Source of the DNA: Deltaproteobacteria bacterium
GTDB lineage: Bacteria > Desulfobacterota > Binatia > UBA9968 > JAJDTQ01
Assembly (NCBI GenBank): GCA_026712905.1
Contig: JAPOPM010000067.1
Coordinates: 1 to 63,199, forward strand
Direction: 5' to 3'
Length of the DNA: 63,199 nt
Below are positions 43,039 to 51,504 of the stretch, in pieces; position 1 is the first letter of the stretch; each line of letters opens with the position of its first letter. The position numbers and the translations under genes were made by a program. The notes under the pieces were generated by a model, which saw nothing but the letters and a program-made list of their open reading frames with translations, was not told the origin of the DNA and did not search any database.

Positions 43039-43219
43039 AGGCTGTGTCAAAACCCGTGAGGCAAGGACCCTACGGAACGTCATTCCCGCGGAAGCGGGAA
43101 TCCAGGGGTGGCGAGGCGGGAAAACGCCGCTGCAGTGCCCCACCACCACCCCTGGATTCCCGCTTTCGCGGGAATGACGTTCCGTTACGTAGTTGCCTCA
43201 TGAGTTTTCACACAGCCTG
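43039..43219. repeat. Palindromic dispersed element, copy C (most complete)
   Basis: A nested inverted repeat of 181 bases. Outer arms are AGGCTGTGTCAAAACCCGTG (from 43039) and its counterpart ending TTTTCACACAGCCTG. Inner arms begin GGAACGTCATTCCCGC and end GCGGGAATGACGTTCC. The core CGCCGCTGCAGTGCCCC is the reverse complement of that in copy A. No coding capacity; the form is that of a miniature inverted-repeat element. Confidence 0.85.
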
Positions 43220-43407
43220 TTTCGCGGGAATGACGATTCGGGCCGTGTATGCCAACTGTCCTCCGGGCGGAGTGTGGCGAGCCCGGTTTGCGGGTTGCTT
43301 TTCAGTTGATGTCGGGATATGGATCGGCTGGCTTGGACGGGCACGGCTCGAATCGTATGCCGTCCCGTGCTCCAGGCTTGAACCGCGAAAAGGAGGAACA
43401 CGTACGC

Positions 43408-44136
43408 ATGGCCGATGTCGTTATCGTAACAGGAGGGGCCGGAGGCTTGGGATCCGAGGTTTGCGCCGCGCTGGCGGAAGACGGGCTGCGGGTGGTGGTC
43501 GCCGATTTCAGAAAGGATGACGCGGAGGCGCTGGCTGCCAGGCTCAAGTCGGAGGGCAAGGAGGCCATGGCGGTGGGCGTGGACGTGGGCGACAAGCAGA
43601 GCGTCGAAGCCATGGTGCAGGCCGCCCTCGACGCCTACGGGCAACTCGACGTGCAGATCAACTTCGCCGGCCTCATGGGACGCTTCCCCATCGCGGAGAT
43701 GGCCGAGGACGAGTGGGACCGCGTGATCCGGGTGAACCTGCGGGGCGTGTTCCTGTGCAGCCAGGCCGCGGCCGCGGCCATGCGCGCGCGTCAGGGCGGG
43801 CGCATCCTCAATGTGGCGTCGGGACGCGGCATCGCCGGCGCTCCCAAATCGGCGCACTACGCGGCCTCCAAGGCCGGCGTCATCGCCTTCACCAAGACCA
43901 TGGCCGTGGAGGTCACCGAGGACAACATCCTGGTCAACAACATCTGCCCCGGGCGCGCCAACACACCCATGGCCCGGGCCGGGTACACCGAGGAACAATG
44001 GCAGGCCATCGTGGCCCTGGACCCGTTGCACGGCGGGTTGACGCAGAAGGACGAGATCACGGGCCTGGTGCGCTACCTCGTGTCCGACGCGGCGCGGTAT
44101 GTCACGGGACAGACGTTCCTGCTGCGGACGCCGTAG
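43408..44136 (+). CDS. SDR family oxidoreductase, paralog 1
   Basis: A 242-residue classical short-chain dehydrogenase. VVIVTGGAGGLGSEVCAALA binds NAD(P); LDVQINFAGLMGR replaces the usual NNAG with NFAG; the catalytic Ser lies in RILNVASGRG and Tyr-Lys in AHYAASKAGV. It ends TFLLRTP. Asp in VVADFRKDD suggests NAD preference. GGAGG lies upstream of ATG 43408, the only start consistent with the Rossmann motif. A similar gene follows at 44263 after a long hairpin. Substrate unknown. Confidence 0.9.
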   Translation: MADVVIVTGGAGGLGSEVCAALAEDGLRVVVADFRKDDAEALAARLKSEGKEAMAVGVDVGDKQSVEAMVQAALDAYGQLDVQINFAGLMGRFPIAEMAEDEWDRVIRVNLRGVFLCSQAAAAAMRARQGGRILNVASGRGIAGAPKSAHYAASKAGVIAFTKTMAVEVTEDNILVNNICPGRANTPMARAGYTEEQWQAIVALDPLHGGLTQKDEITGLVRYLVSDAARYVTGQTFLLRTP

Positions 44137-44158
44137 CACCCGTTTGAAGTTTGAAATG

Positions 44159-44244
44159 CGTCCTTCGACTCTGCTTCGCTGACGCCTGTCCTGGGACCTT
44201 CGTCAGGCTCAGGACAGGCGTCAGCGAAACGGAGTCGAGGGACG
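44159..44244. repeat. Long hairpin between two SDR genes
   Basis: 44159-44193 and 44210-44244 are inverted repeats of 35 bases with 32 matching (core GCTGACGCCTGTCCTG / CAGGACAGGCGTCAGC), separated by a 16-base loop. The sequence is of the type seen as dispersed repeats in other genomes. It may act as a terminator or as an mRNA stabiliser between the two genes. Confidence 0.75.
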
Positions 44245-44262
44245 CGGTTTGTTGGAGGTAAC

Positions 44263-44991
44263 ATGTCACAGGTCGTGGTGGTAACCGGGGGCGCCGGCGG
44301 TATTGGGTCGGCCATCTGCCGGACGCTGGCGGAGGACGGCCACAGCGTCGTGGTGGCGGATTACAACGGCGAGGGGGCGCAGGCACTCGTCGCGGACATC
44401 GAAAAAGCCGGGGGTCAGGCTCTTGCCGTGCAGGTGGATGTTGGCGACAAGGCTAGCGTGGACGGCATGGTCACGGCGGCCGTCGACAAGTACGGCCATA
44501 TCGACGTGCAGCTCAACGCCGCCGGGGTCATCAAGCGCTGCCCCGTGCTGGAGATGCCGGCGGAGGAATGGGAACGGGTCATCCGCGTCAACCTCACCGG
44601 GCTCTTCCTGTGTTCCCAGGCGGCAGCGCGCCACATGGCCGAGCGCAAATCGGGCCGCATCATCAACGTGGCCTCGGGCCGCGGGGTCACGGGTCAGGCC
44701 ATGGGCTCCCACTACGCGGCGTCCAAGGGCGGGGTCATCACATTCACCAAGACCCTCGCCATGGAACTGGCGCCCTACAACGTCACCGCCAACGCCATCG
44801 GACCCGGCGCCACCGAGACCGACATGGCTCGGGCGGGCATGTCCGAGGAACAGTGGACCCGCAAGCAGGACACGTCTCCGCTCCTCGGGGGCTTTACCCA
44901 GAAGGACGAGATCACGGGCCTGATCCGCTACCTGATATCGGACGCCGCGCGCTACATCTCGGGGCAGCTATTCCTATTGCGCACCGCGTAG
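44263..44991 (+). CDS. SDR family oxidoreductase, paralog 2
   Basis: A 242-residue paralog of the 43408 gene, identical in length and similar throughout. VVVVTGGAGGIGSAICRTLA is the cofactor motif; LDVQLN is replaced by IDVQLNAAGVIKRCPV; the catalytic Ser is in RIINVASGRG and Tyr-Lys in SHYAASKGGV. It ends QLFLLRTA. The two share the unusual ending 'TQKDEITGL-RYL-SDAARY', pointing to a local duplication. GGAGG precedes ATG 44263. An ABC permease gene lies 123 bases downstream on the same strand. Confidence 0.9.
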   Translation: MSQVVVVTGGAGGIGSAICRTLAEDGHSVVVADYNGEGAQALVADIEKAGGQALAVQVDVGDKASVDGMVTAAVDKYGHIDVQLNAAGVIKRCPVLEMPAEEWERVIRVNLTGLFLCSQAAARHMAERKSGRIINVASGRGVTGQAMGSHYAASKGGVITFTKTLAMELAPYNVTANAIGPGATETDMARAGMSEEQWTRKQDTSPLLGGFTQKDEITGLIRYLISDAARYISGQLFLLRTA

Positions 44992-45114
44992 CGACGGGCG
45001 CGTGCGGGTTGACGGCGGAAGGCACGGAAATGTCCATTGGAGCGGCACGGGTGAGGTAACGTTCCGGGGGAACGCCCCAGGAAGGGACCGCTGCGAACAA
45101 CGGAGACCGGAGGC

Positions 45115-46794
45115 ATGCACACCGAGAACGCCATGCGGGCCGTATACGCCATCTTGATGGTGGTCATCGGCGTCGTCATCCTCGTCCCCGTGCTGGCGCT
45201 GGTCTTCGGAAGCTTCTGGTCGGCCTCGCCGGTGGCCGCGGGGCACGTCACCCTGGCCAACTGGATCCGCGCCCTCACCATCAGCATCCCCGCGGACATC
45301 CCCACACTGGTCTTCAACTCGCTGGTGTTCGCCTTCGCGACGGCCGCCATCTCCGTCTTGCTGGGCGTCACCATGGCGTTCCTGGTGGAGCGCACCGACA
45401 TGCCCTTCGGCCGGGTGTTCGCCAAGCTCGGCATCGTGCCCCGGGCCTTCCCGGTGATCATCGCGGCGCTGGCCTGGATCCTGCTTCTGAGCCCCCGCAT
45501 CGGCGTGATCAACGTGCTCTTCCGCGAGATTTTCGGCACCAACCTGTTCAACATCTACTCGTTCCCCGGGATGATCTTCATCATGGTGCTGTACGAGTCG
45601 CCGATCGTGTTCCTCATCGCCCTGAACGCGTTCCGGCTCATGGACCCGTCGCTGGAAGAGCAGTCCATCGCCTGCGGCAACACGGTCATGGGAACGCTCC
45701 GACGCGTGACCCTGCCGGTGCTGCGCCCGCTGATCCTCTCCTCGTTCCTGCTGGTCTTCGTCATCGGCCTCATCACGCTGGAAGTGCCCATCATCATCGG
45801 CGCGCCCGGCGGCATCTTCGTCTTCACCTCGGCCATCTTCAACCTCATCGCCTCGGACTACCAGTCGCTGATCTACTACAACACGGCCGCGGCGCTGGCC
45901 ATGATGGTGATCCCCCTGAGCCTGGTGTCGCTGTTCCTCTACCGTCACCTGGTGCGGCGCGCCGAGAGCTTCGTCACGGTCACCGGCAAGGCCCGGCCGG
46001 AGAACGTCCATCGGTTGGGCGGGTGGCGCTACGTCGCCCTGGTGTGCTGCTCGCTCTACTTCGCCGTGGTCATCCTGCTGCCGGCACTGGTGATCCTGCT
46101 GCTCTCCTTCTCGCAGTTCGTGGCCTCCCCGAGCCTCGACCTGCTGACCCAGCTCACGTTTCGGCACTGGACCGCCGCCCTGGAAGACACGGTGTTCTGG
46201 CGCGCGCTCACCAACACCCTGATCCTGTGCCTCACCGGCGCCACCGCCACGGTGCTGATCGCTCTGGGCCTCGGCTACCTGCTGGTGCGCAGCGGCGTCA
46301 AGCTCAAGGGGCCCATCGAGGCCGCCGCCATGCTGCCGCTGGCCTTCCCCGGCACCATCCTGGCCGTGGGCTTCGTGTGGGCCTACATCAAGACCCCGGT
46401 CTACGGCACCCTGTGGATACTGCTGCTCTACTTCATCGGCAACTACCTGCCGTTCGCGCTGCGGACCCTGAGCCCGTTCCTGTTTCAGTTCCACAAGGAA
46501 TTCGAGGAAGCGTCGTGGACGTCCGGCGCCAGCGCCCTGGGCACCATCGTACGCATCGTCATCCCGTTCCTGCGCACCGGCCTCTTCTCGGTGTGGATCC
46601 TGCTGTTCCAGATCTATCTGCGGGAGTTCGCCGGCGCCATCATCCTGTTCACCTACGGCAACGAGGTGCTCTCCACCCTGCTCTTCCAGCGCGCCTTCGA
46701 CGAAGGCTCCTTCGGCATCGGCGCCGTCATCGGCGTGCTCATGCTCGCCCTGTCCCTAGGGCTGCACCTGCTGGTGTCGCGGCGGGAGCGGTAG
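45115..46794 (+). CDS. Two-domain ABC transporter permease (ferric/thiamine/spermidine type)
   Basis: A 559-residue permease with two fused BPD_transp_1 domains, as in FbpB/SfuB or ThiP. Each half has about six TM helices and an EAA-type loop: LEEQSIACGNTVMGTLRRVT in the first and FEEASWTSGASALGTIVRIV in the second, both contacting an ATPase. No solute-binding protein or ATPase gene is adjacent, so the rest of the importer lies elsewhere. Start ATG 45115 has GGAG upstream; the following IMVVIGVVILVPVLALVFGS is TM1. It ends 4 bases before the convergent vapC-like gene. Confidence 0.9.
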   Translation: MHTENAMRAVYAILMVVIGVVILVPVLALVFGSFWSASPVAAGHVTLANWIRALTISIPADIPTLVFNSLVFAFATAAISVLLGVTMAFLVERTDMPFGRVFAKLGIVPRAFPVIIAALAWILLLSPRIGVINVLFREIFGTNLFNIYSFPGMIFIMVLYESPIVFLIALNAFRLMDPSLEEQSIACGNTVMGTLRRVTLPVLRPLILSSFLLVFVIGLITLEVPIIIGAPGGIFVFTSAIFNLIASDYQSLIYYNTAAALAMMVIPLSLVSLFLYRHLVRRAESFVTVTGKARPENVHRLGGWRYVALVCCSLYFAVVILLPALVILLLSFSQFVASPSLDLLTQLTFRHWTAALEDTVFWRALTNTLILCLTGATATVLIALGLGYLLVRSGVKLKGPIEAAAMLPLAFPGTILAVGFVWAYIKTPVYGTLWILLLYFIGNYLPFALRTLSPFLFQFHKEFEEASWTSGASALGTIVRIVIPFLRTGLFSVWILLFQIYLREFAGAIILFTYGNEVLSTLLFQRAFDEGSFGIGAVIGVLMLALSLGLHLLVSRRER

Positions 46795-46798
46795 AGGG

Positions 46799-47161
46799 TT
46801 ACGCGGCCAGCGGAATCATCTTCGAACGACGCATGACGCGGTCGCGCGTAACCAACGGCACGCGGTGAACCATACTGGTGGCGGCTATGATCTCGTCAGC
46901 GGGATCGCTTCTGAAATCAAGCCGTGTCGAGGCTCGGGCGATCGCGAGATCGATGGGCCACACCTGCAGGCGGTTGAGGACTCGCGTTACTTCACGGTCA
47001 TCGAGGTCCATGTCCAGTCGGCCGAGTTGAACGAGCTTGGCCAACTCCCACAACACGATCGCGGAAACGGACCACGGGTCCCGGGTCAACACTGCCTGCT
47101 CGGACGGCCGGAGTTCACCGTTGATCGCCAGGACCAGGATGTGCGTATCAAGATTGAGCAT
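46799..47161 (-). CDS. PIN-domain toxin (VapC-like)
   Basis: A 120-residue PIN-domain ribonuclease. Acidic residues expected to hold Mg2+ are in LNLDTHILVLAING, SAIVLWELAKLVQLG, and DPADEIIAATSMVHRVPLVT plus the following RD. VapC toxins cut initiator tRNA or rRNA. The gene starts within the antitoxin gene (14-base overlap), the usual arrangement for such modules. GC content is lower than in neighbouring metabolic genes, fitting acquisition. Confidence 0.9.
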   Translation of the reverse strand: MLNLDTHILVLAINGELRPSEQAVLTRDPWSVSAIVLWELAKLVQLGRLDMDLDDREVTRVLNRLQVWPIDLAIARASTRLDFRSDPADEIIAATSMVHRVPLVTRDRVMRRSKMIPLAA

Positions 47162-47372
47162 CGGCGTCCCAGCGAACGCCCGTACTGAAGATATCGCCCC
47201 TGATCGCGATCTTGTGGCGCAAGCTGCCGATGAGGTCGGCGCACTGCCGGTCGTAGGGAACTATCCGCGCCACGGGTTTGCCGTGCTTGGTAACGATCAA
47301 TCCCTCGGCATCGAGGTTATCCAGCAGTGCCAAACACTGCTCCTTGAATTTTGCGGCCCCAATGGTTTTCAT
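47148..47372 (-). CDS. Phd/YefM-type antitoxin
   Basis: A 74-residue antitoxin. The DNA-binding N-terminus reads MKTIGAAKFKEQCLALLDN, and LIVTKHGKPVARIVPYDRQ is the Phd/YefM consensus; the C-terminal tail that would cover the toxin ends RGDIFSTGVRWDADAQS. ATG 47372 has a run of six G upstream (GGGGGGACC) and matches family N-termini; the frame to 47420 is unconserved. It precedes and overlaps the vapC-like toxin gene and probably autoregulates through the dyad at 47395-47430. Confidence 0.9.
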   Translation of the reverse strand: MKTIGAAKFKEQCLALLDNLDAEGLIVTKHGKPVARIVPYDRQCADLIGSLRHKIAIRGDIFSTGVRWDADAQS

Positions 47373-47394
47373 GGTTGGTCCCCCCTTTCGGGAT

Positions 47395-47430
47395 TGGACA
47401 TAATATATGACCAGCCACATCTTTTGTCCA
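47395..47430 (-). promoter_or_regulatory. Toxin-antitoxin promoter and candidate operator
   Basis: On the minus strand TGGACA (-35, 47430-47425), a 17-base spacer and TATATT (-10, 47407-47402) form a good sigma-70-like promoter about 30 bases upstream of the antitoxin ATG. TGGACA at 47395-47400 and TGTCCA at 47425-47430 are a perfect 6+6 dyad that brackets the promoter, a likely antitoxin binding site. Confidence 0.6.
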
Positions 47431-47438
47431 GTTTGGGT

Positions 47439-47843
47439 TCACCCTGCCTTCTTCGGCGGCGCATAGAGCTGCAGCAGGTTGCCGTCGGGGTCGAAGAAGT
47501 AGAAGCCGCGGCCGGAGCGGCGTTCCACCACGGGCACTTCGTGGATGCGGACGCCGGCCTCGCGCATGCGTTCTTCGGCGGTTTCGAAGTCGTCGCCGTC
47601 CACGTAGAAGGCCTGGTGGGTGACGCCGTCCTCGGCCAGGGCGTCGCGGTCGATGGGGGTGGGGCGCTGGAACAGCACCACGATGCTGTTGCCGGAGCGC
47701 ATGTCGGCGCGGCCCAGTCCCCGGAGGTCGTCGCGGGCGATGGTGGCCACCTCCATGCCCAGCACGTCGCGGTAGAAGGTCACCGCCCGGTCGATGTCGT
47801 TGACGGGAATGCCGCTGTGGTAGAGTCCCTTGGTCTTGATCAT
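47439..47843 (-). CDS. VOC-superfamily (glyoxalase-like) protein
   Basis: A 134-residue vicinal-oxygen-chelate protein. GLYHSGIPVNDIDRAVTFYR opens module 1 with the metal His; THQAFYVDGDDFETAEERM opens module 2; GRGFYFFDPDGNLLQLYAP contains the C-terminal metal Glu/Gln strand region ending in LQLY rather than the common LELY. Hence a canonical metal site is uncertain. AGGAGG lies upstream of ATG 47843. It is divergent from the amidase gene by 119 bases. Confidence 0.88.
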   Translation of the reverse strand: MIKTKGLYHSGIPVNDIDRAVTFYRDVLGMEVATIARDDLRGLGRADMRSGNSIVVLFQRPTPIDRDALAEDGVTHQAFYVDGDDFETAEERMREAGVRIHEVPVVERRSGRGFYFFDPDGNLLQLYAPPKKAG

Positions 47844-47962
47844 GTCCTGCCTCCTGTGCCTGCAAGGCCTCGTGGCGCGCTCAATCGAATCCCGCCGGCA
47901 AACGTGTTATGCGGGAGTTTCCGTCATCACCATCACAACACAACAGCCAGAGGATACCACCC

Positions 47963-49246
47963 ATGAACGATCTATGCAGACTTTCGGCCAGTGAAGCGGT
48001 GGCGCGCGTCGCCAGGGGAGAGGTCACCTCCGAGGAGCTGACGCGCGCGTGCCTGGAGCGCATCGAGGAACGGGAGCCGGCGGTGGAGGCCTGGATGCAC
48101 CTGGACCCGGACTATTCGGTGGCGCAGGCGCGGGAGCGCGACCGCGCGTCGAGCCGCGGGGCGGTGCACGGTCTTCCGTTCGCGGTCAAGGACATCATGG
48201 ACACCGCGGACATGCCCACGGGCTACGGTTCGCCCATCTGGGAGGGCTTTCGGCCCCGGGCGGACGCCGCGTGCGTGGCGCTCACCCGCGCCGCGGGCGG
48301 CGTACTCCTGGGCAAGACCGTAACCACCGAGTTCGCCAGCCGCCATCCGGGCAAGACCCGGAACCCCCACGATCCCACGCACACGCCCGGGGGCTCTTCC
48401 AGCGGCTCGGCCGCGGCGGTGGGGGGTTTCATGGCCTTCATGGCCTTCGGCACGCAGACCCTGGGGTCGGTGATCCGGCCGGGGTCGTTCTGCGGCTGCG
48501 TGGCCTACAAGCCCAGCTACGGCGAGATCAGCAACGAGGGGGTCAAGGAGAACACCGGCTCCTTCGACACCGTGGGGCTGTTCGGCCGCGCTGTGGAGGA
48601 CCTGCCGCTGTTCCGGGCGGCGGTGACGGGCGAGCCGGTGCTGCCGTTGAGTCCGGTCTCGGTGACGGACCTGCGCGTGGGCCTGTGCCGCACGCCCCTG
48701 TGGGACAAGGCGCTGGACTACACCAAGGCGCAGGTGGAAGGCGCCGCCGCCGATCTCGCCAGGGCCGGCGCCGCGGTATCCGACCTCGACCTGGGCGGAC
48801 CCTTCGCCGAGTTCGAGCCCATGGGCCGCCGGGTCAGCGACTACGAGATCTCACGCGCGCTGACGTGGGAGCGCACCCACCACTTCGAGCTGTTGAGCGA
48901 GTTCCAGCAAGGGAAGATGAAGGACTGGCCCGCGGTGTCCTACGAGGAATACCGGGAGGGGCAGCGAGTCATGGCGGCATGCCGGGCTTGGCTGGACGAG
49001 GCGCTCGAGGACTTCGACGTCCTGCTGACCCCCAGCGCCACCGGCGAGGCGCCCGTGGGTCTCGACAACACCGGCGACACGGCCTTCAACATCCTCGCGA
49101 CATGGGCCCACCTGCCGTGCGTGACGCTGCCGCTCTTCACCGGACCCTCCGGGCTGCCGGTGGGGCTGCAACTGGTGGGGCATCGTTGCCGGGATCATCG
49201 CCTGTTTGAAATCAGCCGATCGCTATTGACGGCGTTGTCGAGTTGA
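47963..49246 (+). CDS. Amidase (amidase signature family)
   Basis: A 427-residue amidase-signature hydrolase. The catalytic Lys is in LPFAVKDIMDTADM, the cis-Ser in THTPGGSSSGSAAAV, and the nucleophile Ser in GTQTLGSVIRPGSFCG, where the common TGGS is TLGS. It hydrolyses a C-N amide bond; substrates in this family range from glutaminyl-tRNA to nitrile-derived amides. The C-terminal LPVGLQLVGHRCRDHRLFEI is typical. ATG 47963 has AGAGGA upstream; the earlier in-frame ATG at 47909 has none. An alanine symporter gene follows on the same strand. Confidence 0.9.
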   Translation: MNDLCRLSASEAVARVARGEVTSEELTRACLERIEEREPAVEAWMHLDPDYSVAQARERDRASSRGAVHGLPFAVKDIMDTADMPTGYGSPIWEGFRPRADAACVALTRAAGGVLLGKTVTTEFASRHPGKTRNPHDPTHTPGGSSSGSAAAVGGFMAFMAFGTQTLGSVIRPGSFCGCVAYKPSYGEISNEGVKENTGSFDTVGLFGRAVEDLPLFRAAVTGEPVLPLSPVSVTDLRVGLCRTPLWDKALDYTKAQVEGAAADLARAGAAVSDLDLGGPFAEFEPMGRRVSDYEISRALTWERTHHFELLSEFQQGKMKDWPAVSYEEYREGQRVMAACRAWLDEALEDFDVLLTPSATGEAPVGLDNTGDTAFNILATWAHLPCVTLPLFTGPSGLPVGLQLVGHRCRDHRLFEISRSLLTALSS

Positions 49247-49319
49247 GCATAATGGGATGAAGATGCCCACGGCCCCGCGGGGAGTGCCGCAACGCATGAC
49301 TTGAGTCGGAGGGAATGCC

Positions 49320-50687
49320 ATGGAACGTTTGAACGCGCTCATCGATTCCGTCAACGCCTTCGCTTGGGGTCCGCCGATGCTGGGAATGCTCGGCGTGACG
49401 GGGGTGCTCCTGACCCTCGGGCTCGTGTTCATGCCGTGGCGCAAGGTCGGCTACGGCTTCCGGCTGCTCTTCGACAAGAGCGGCGCCGCGGGCGAGGGCG
49501 AGGTCAAACCCTTCAACGCGCTGATGACGGCCCTTTCGGCCACGGTGGGCACCGGCAACATAGCCGGCGTGGCCACGGCCATCGCGCTGGGCGGTCCGGG
49601 CGCGATCTTCTACATGTGGCTCATCGCCCTGTTCGGCATGGCCACCAAGTACGCCGAGGCCGTTTGCGCGGTCACCTACCGCGAGGTGGACGGGAAGGGC
49701 ATGCACGTGGGCGGGCCCATGTACTACCTGCGCAACGGCGTGGGCGCGTTCGCCCCCGAGCTGGGCAAGTGGCTGGGCCTTCTGTTCGCCGTCTTCGGCG
49801 CGGTGGCCGCCTTCGGCATCGGCAACGCCGTGCAGGTCAACTCCATGGCCACGGCGCTGGCCGACAGCTTCGGTGTCCCCACCTGGATCACCGGCGTGAT
49901 CGTGGCGGTGCTGGTGGGCGTGGTGGTCATCGGCGGCATCCAGCGCATCGGCGAAGTCGCCGGCAAGCTGGTGCCGGCCATGATCGTGCTCTACATCGGC
50001 GCCGCGCTCCTGGTCATCATCATCAACATCACCGCGGTGCCGGCGGCCATCGCGCTGATCTTCACCCACGCCTTCACTCCGGCAGCGGCAGCCGGGGGTT
50101 TCGCCGGGGCGGCCGTGGCAGCGGCGGTCCGTTTCGGGGTGGCGCGCGGCGTGTTCTCCAACGAATCCGGCCTGGGCTCCGCGGCCATCGCCCACGCGGC
50201 GGCGCAGACCAACAGCCCGGTGCGCCAGGGCATCATCGCCATGCTCGGGACCTTCATCGACACCCTCGTCGTTTGCACCATGACCGCCCTGGTGATCCTG
50301 ACGTCCGGGGCCTGGACCCTGACGGGCGCGGACGGCGGCGGCCTCACCGGCGTGGTGCTGACCTCCGCGAGCTTCGAAAGCGCCGTGCCCGGCGGAAGCT
50401 ACATCGTCACCGTGGCATTGGCGGTCTTCGCCTTCACCACCATCCTCGGGTGGTCCTACTACGGCGAACGCTGCTGGCAGTTCCTGTTCAGCGAAAACAG
50501 CCTGTTGGTCTACCGCGGACTGTGGGTGCTGGCGGCACTGACGTTCGCCAACGTGAAGGTAGGGTTCGTGTGGAACCTGTCGGACACCCTCAACGGCCTG
50601 ATGGCGGTGCCCAACCTCATCGGCCTGTTGCTGCTGGCACCGATGGTGTTCAAGGTCACCCGGGAGTACTTCGACAAGGCGGCATAG
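49320..50687 (+). CDS. AGCS family sodium:alanine/glycine symporter
   Basis: A 455-residue symporter with about eleven TM helices. FNALMTALSATVGTGNIAGV is the family signature with Na+-binding residues; YMWLIALFGMATKYAEAVCA and RGVFSNESGLGSAAIAHAAA are the other conserved blocks. It imports alanine, glycine or related small amino acids with Na+. GGAGGG lies 7 bases before ATG 49320. It lies 73 bases after the amidase gene, which might feed it with amide-derived metabolites. It ends at a perfect hairpin shared with the convergent barrel gene. Confidence 0.94.
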   Translation: MERLNALIDSVNAFAWGPPMLGMLGVTGVLLTLGLVFMPWRKVGYGFRLLFDKSGAAGEGEVKPFNALMTALSATVGTGNIAGVATAIALGGPGAIFYMWLIALFGMATKYAEAVCAVTYREVDGKGMHVGGPMYYLRNGVGAFAPELGKWLGLLFAVFGAVAAFGIGNAVQVNSMATALADSFGVPTWITGVIVAVLVGVVVIGGIQRIGEVAGKLVPAMIVLYIGAALLVIIINITAVPAAIALIFTHAFTPAAAAGGFAGAAVAAAVRFGVARGVFSNESGLGSAAIAHAAAQTNSPVRQGIIAMLGTFIDTLVVCTMTALVILTSGAWTLTGADGGGLTGVVLTSASFESAVPGGSYIVTVALAVFAFTTILGWSYYGERCWQFLFSENSLLVYRGLWVLAALTFANVKVGFVWNLSDTLNGLMAVPNLIGLLLLAPMVFKVTREYFDKAA

Positions 50688-50691
50688 ATAG

Positions 50692-50716
50692 ACGGGGTGC
50701 GCTTGGCGCACCCCGT
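50692..50716. terminator. Bidirectional hairpin terminator
   Basis: ACGGGGTGCGC-TTG-GCGCACCCCGT is a perfect 11-bp stem with a 3-base loop, 4 bases after the symporter stop and 29 bases from the end of the convergent outer-membrane gene. No U tract follows on either side, so intrinsic termination may be weak. Confidence 0.65.
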
Positions 50717-50745
50717 AACTCCACTCCTCGGACGGACGCCCGACC

Positions 50746-51504
50746 TCAGAAGCCGATGCGGAGGCCGGCGCGGAAGACGTGGTTCCGCAGTTCCGATTTG
50801 ACCGTGGAACCGTCGTCCCACTTGAATTTGGGATCCCCGGTACCCATGTACCGGTAACCCAAGTGCAGGACCATGGAATCCAGCAGTCGGTACCCCAACC
50901 CCAAACCGAACTGGTAGGCGAGCACCCAGTCTCCGTCGCCGACGCCGAATTCATTGAGCGCGCGGGAGGCGGTGGGAGAAAGACCAGGGATGGTCGGCAA
51001 CTCCAACTCCACCGGCAGATCGATGTCATAGCGGACGTACTTCACGCCGAAGCCGCCGCCGACATACGGCGCCAGGCCCACACCCAGGTCGAGGTCGTAC
51101 CAGGCATTGGCCATGAAGCCCACGGTGGTTTGGTTGCCCTTCACGTTGTCGTCGATAAGCTTGCGAACCCGGTCTTCCAGGTCCCCCAAGCCCCCGAGGT
51201 CGAGCCGGTCGTAGTCGAGGCCGTCCACGTCCGTGCGCCGCCAAGTCGCCTCGCCCTCAAGACGCAGCCCTTGCCAGCCCAGGCCCACGGCCAGGCTGTA
51301 ACCGAGACCGGAATCGAAGTCGATGTCACCCCGGCCGACCTCCGTGTTGGAGTCCGAGGTCGAACCACGCGCCAACCCGACATCCGCCGCCAAGTAGAGT
51401 CCACTCTGCGCCGCGGCAGTGGAAGCCAGCAACGGGATCAGGCCTGCCAGCACGAGAGCGTAGAGCACGTTTCCGAGGCCCGCGGGGTGAGGCTGCTTAG
51501 GCAT
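50746..51504 (-). CDS. Outer-membrane beta-barrel protein
   Basis: A 252-residue protein with a signal peptide (VLYALVLAGLIPLLASTAAA, cleaved before QSGLYLAADVG). Mature strands alternate polar and hydrophobic residues: GLGYSLAVGLGWQGLRLEGE, GFMANAWYDLDLGVGLAPYV, YQFGLGLGYRLLDSMVLHLG. It ends in VFRAGLRIGF, a C-terminal Phe signal for BAM insertion. It is likely an eight-stranded barrel with a long acidic loop. ATG 51504 has AAAGGAG upstream and fits the signal peptide. Function unknown; convergent with the symporter. Confidence 0.8.
   Translation of the reverse strand: MPKQPHPAGLGNVLYALVLAGLIPLLASTAAAQSGLYLAADVGLARGSTSDSNTEVGRGDIDFDSGLGYSLAVGLGWQGLRLEGEATWRRTDVDGLDYDRLDLGGLGDLEDRVRKLIDDNVKGNQTTVGFMANAWYDLDLGVGLAPYVGGGFGVKYVRYDIDLPVELELPTIPGLSPTASRALNEFGVGDGDWVLAYQFGLGLGYRLLDSMVLHLGYRYMGTGDPKFKWDDGSTVKSELRNHVFRAGLRIGF

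Larger units (their letters stand above)
42811..43407. other. Gene-free repeat-rich region
   Basis: About 600 bases between the MATE and SDR genes contain two complete palindromic elements (42851-42994 and 43039-43219), a further arm GTTTCGCGGGAATGACG (43219-43235), and no frame resembling a known protein. The last 20 bases hold the AAAAGGAGG ribosome site of the SDR gene. Confidence 0.75.

Noticed and set aside
49212..51029. A 605-codon minus-strand frame opposite the alanine symporter
   Set aside because: It is antisense to a clear AGCS family gene, is His/Gly-rich and runs into the barrel gene in another frame.
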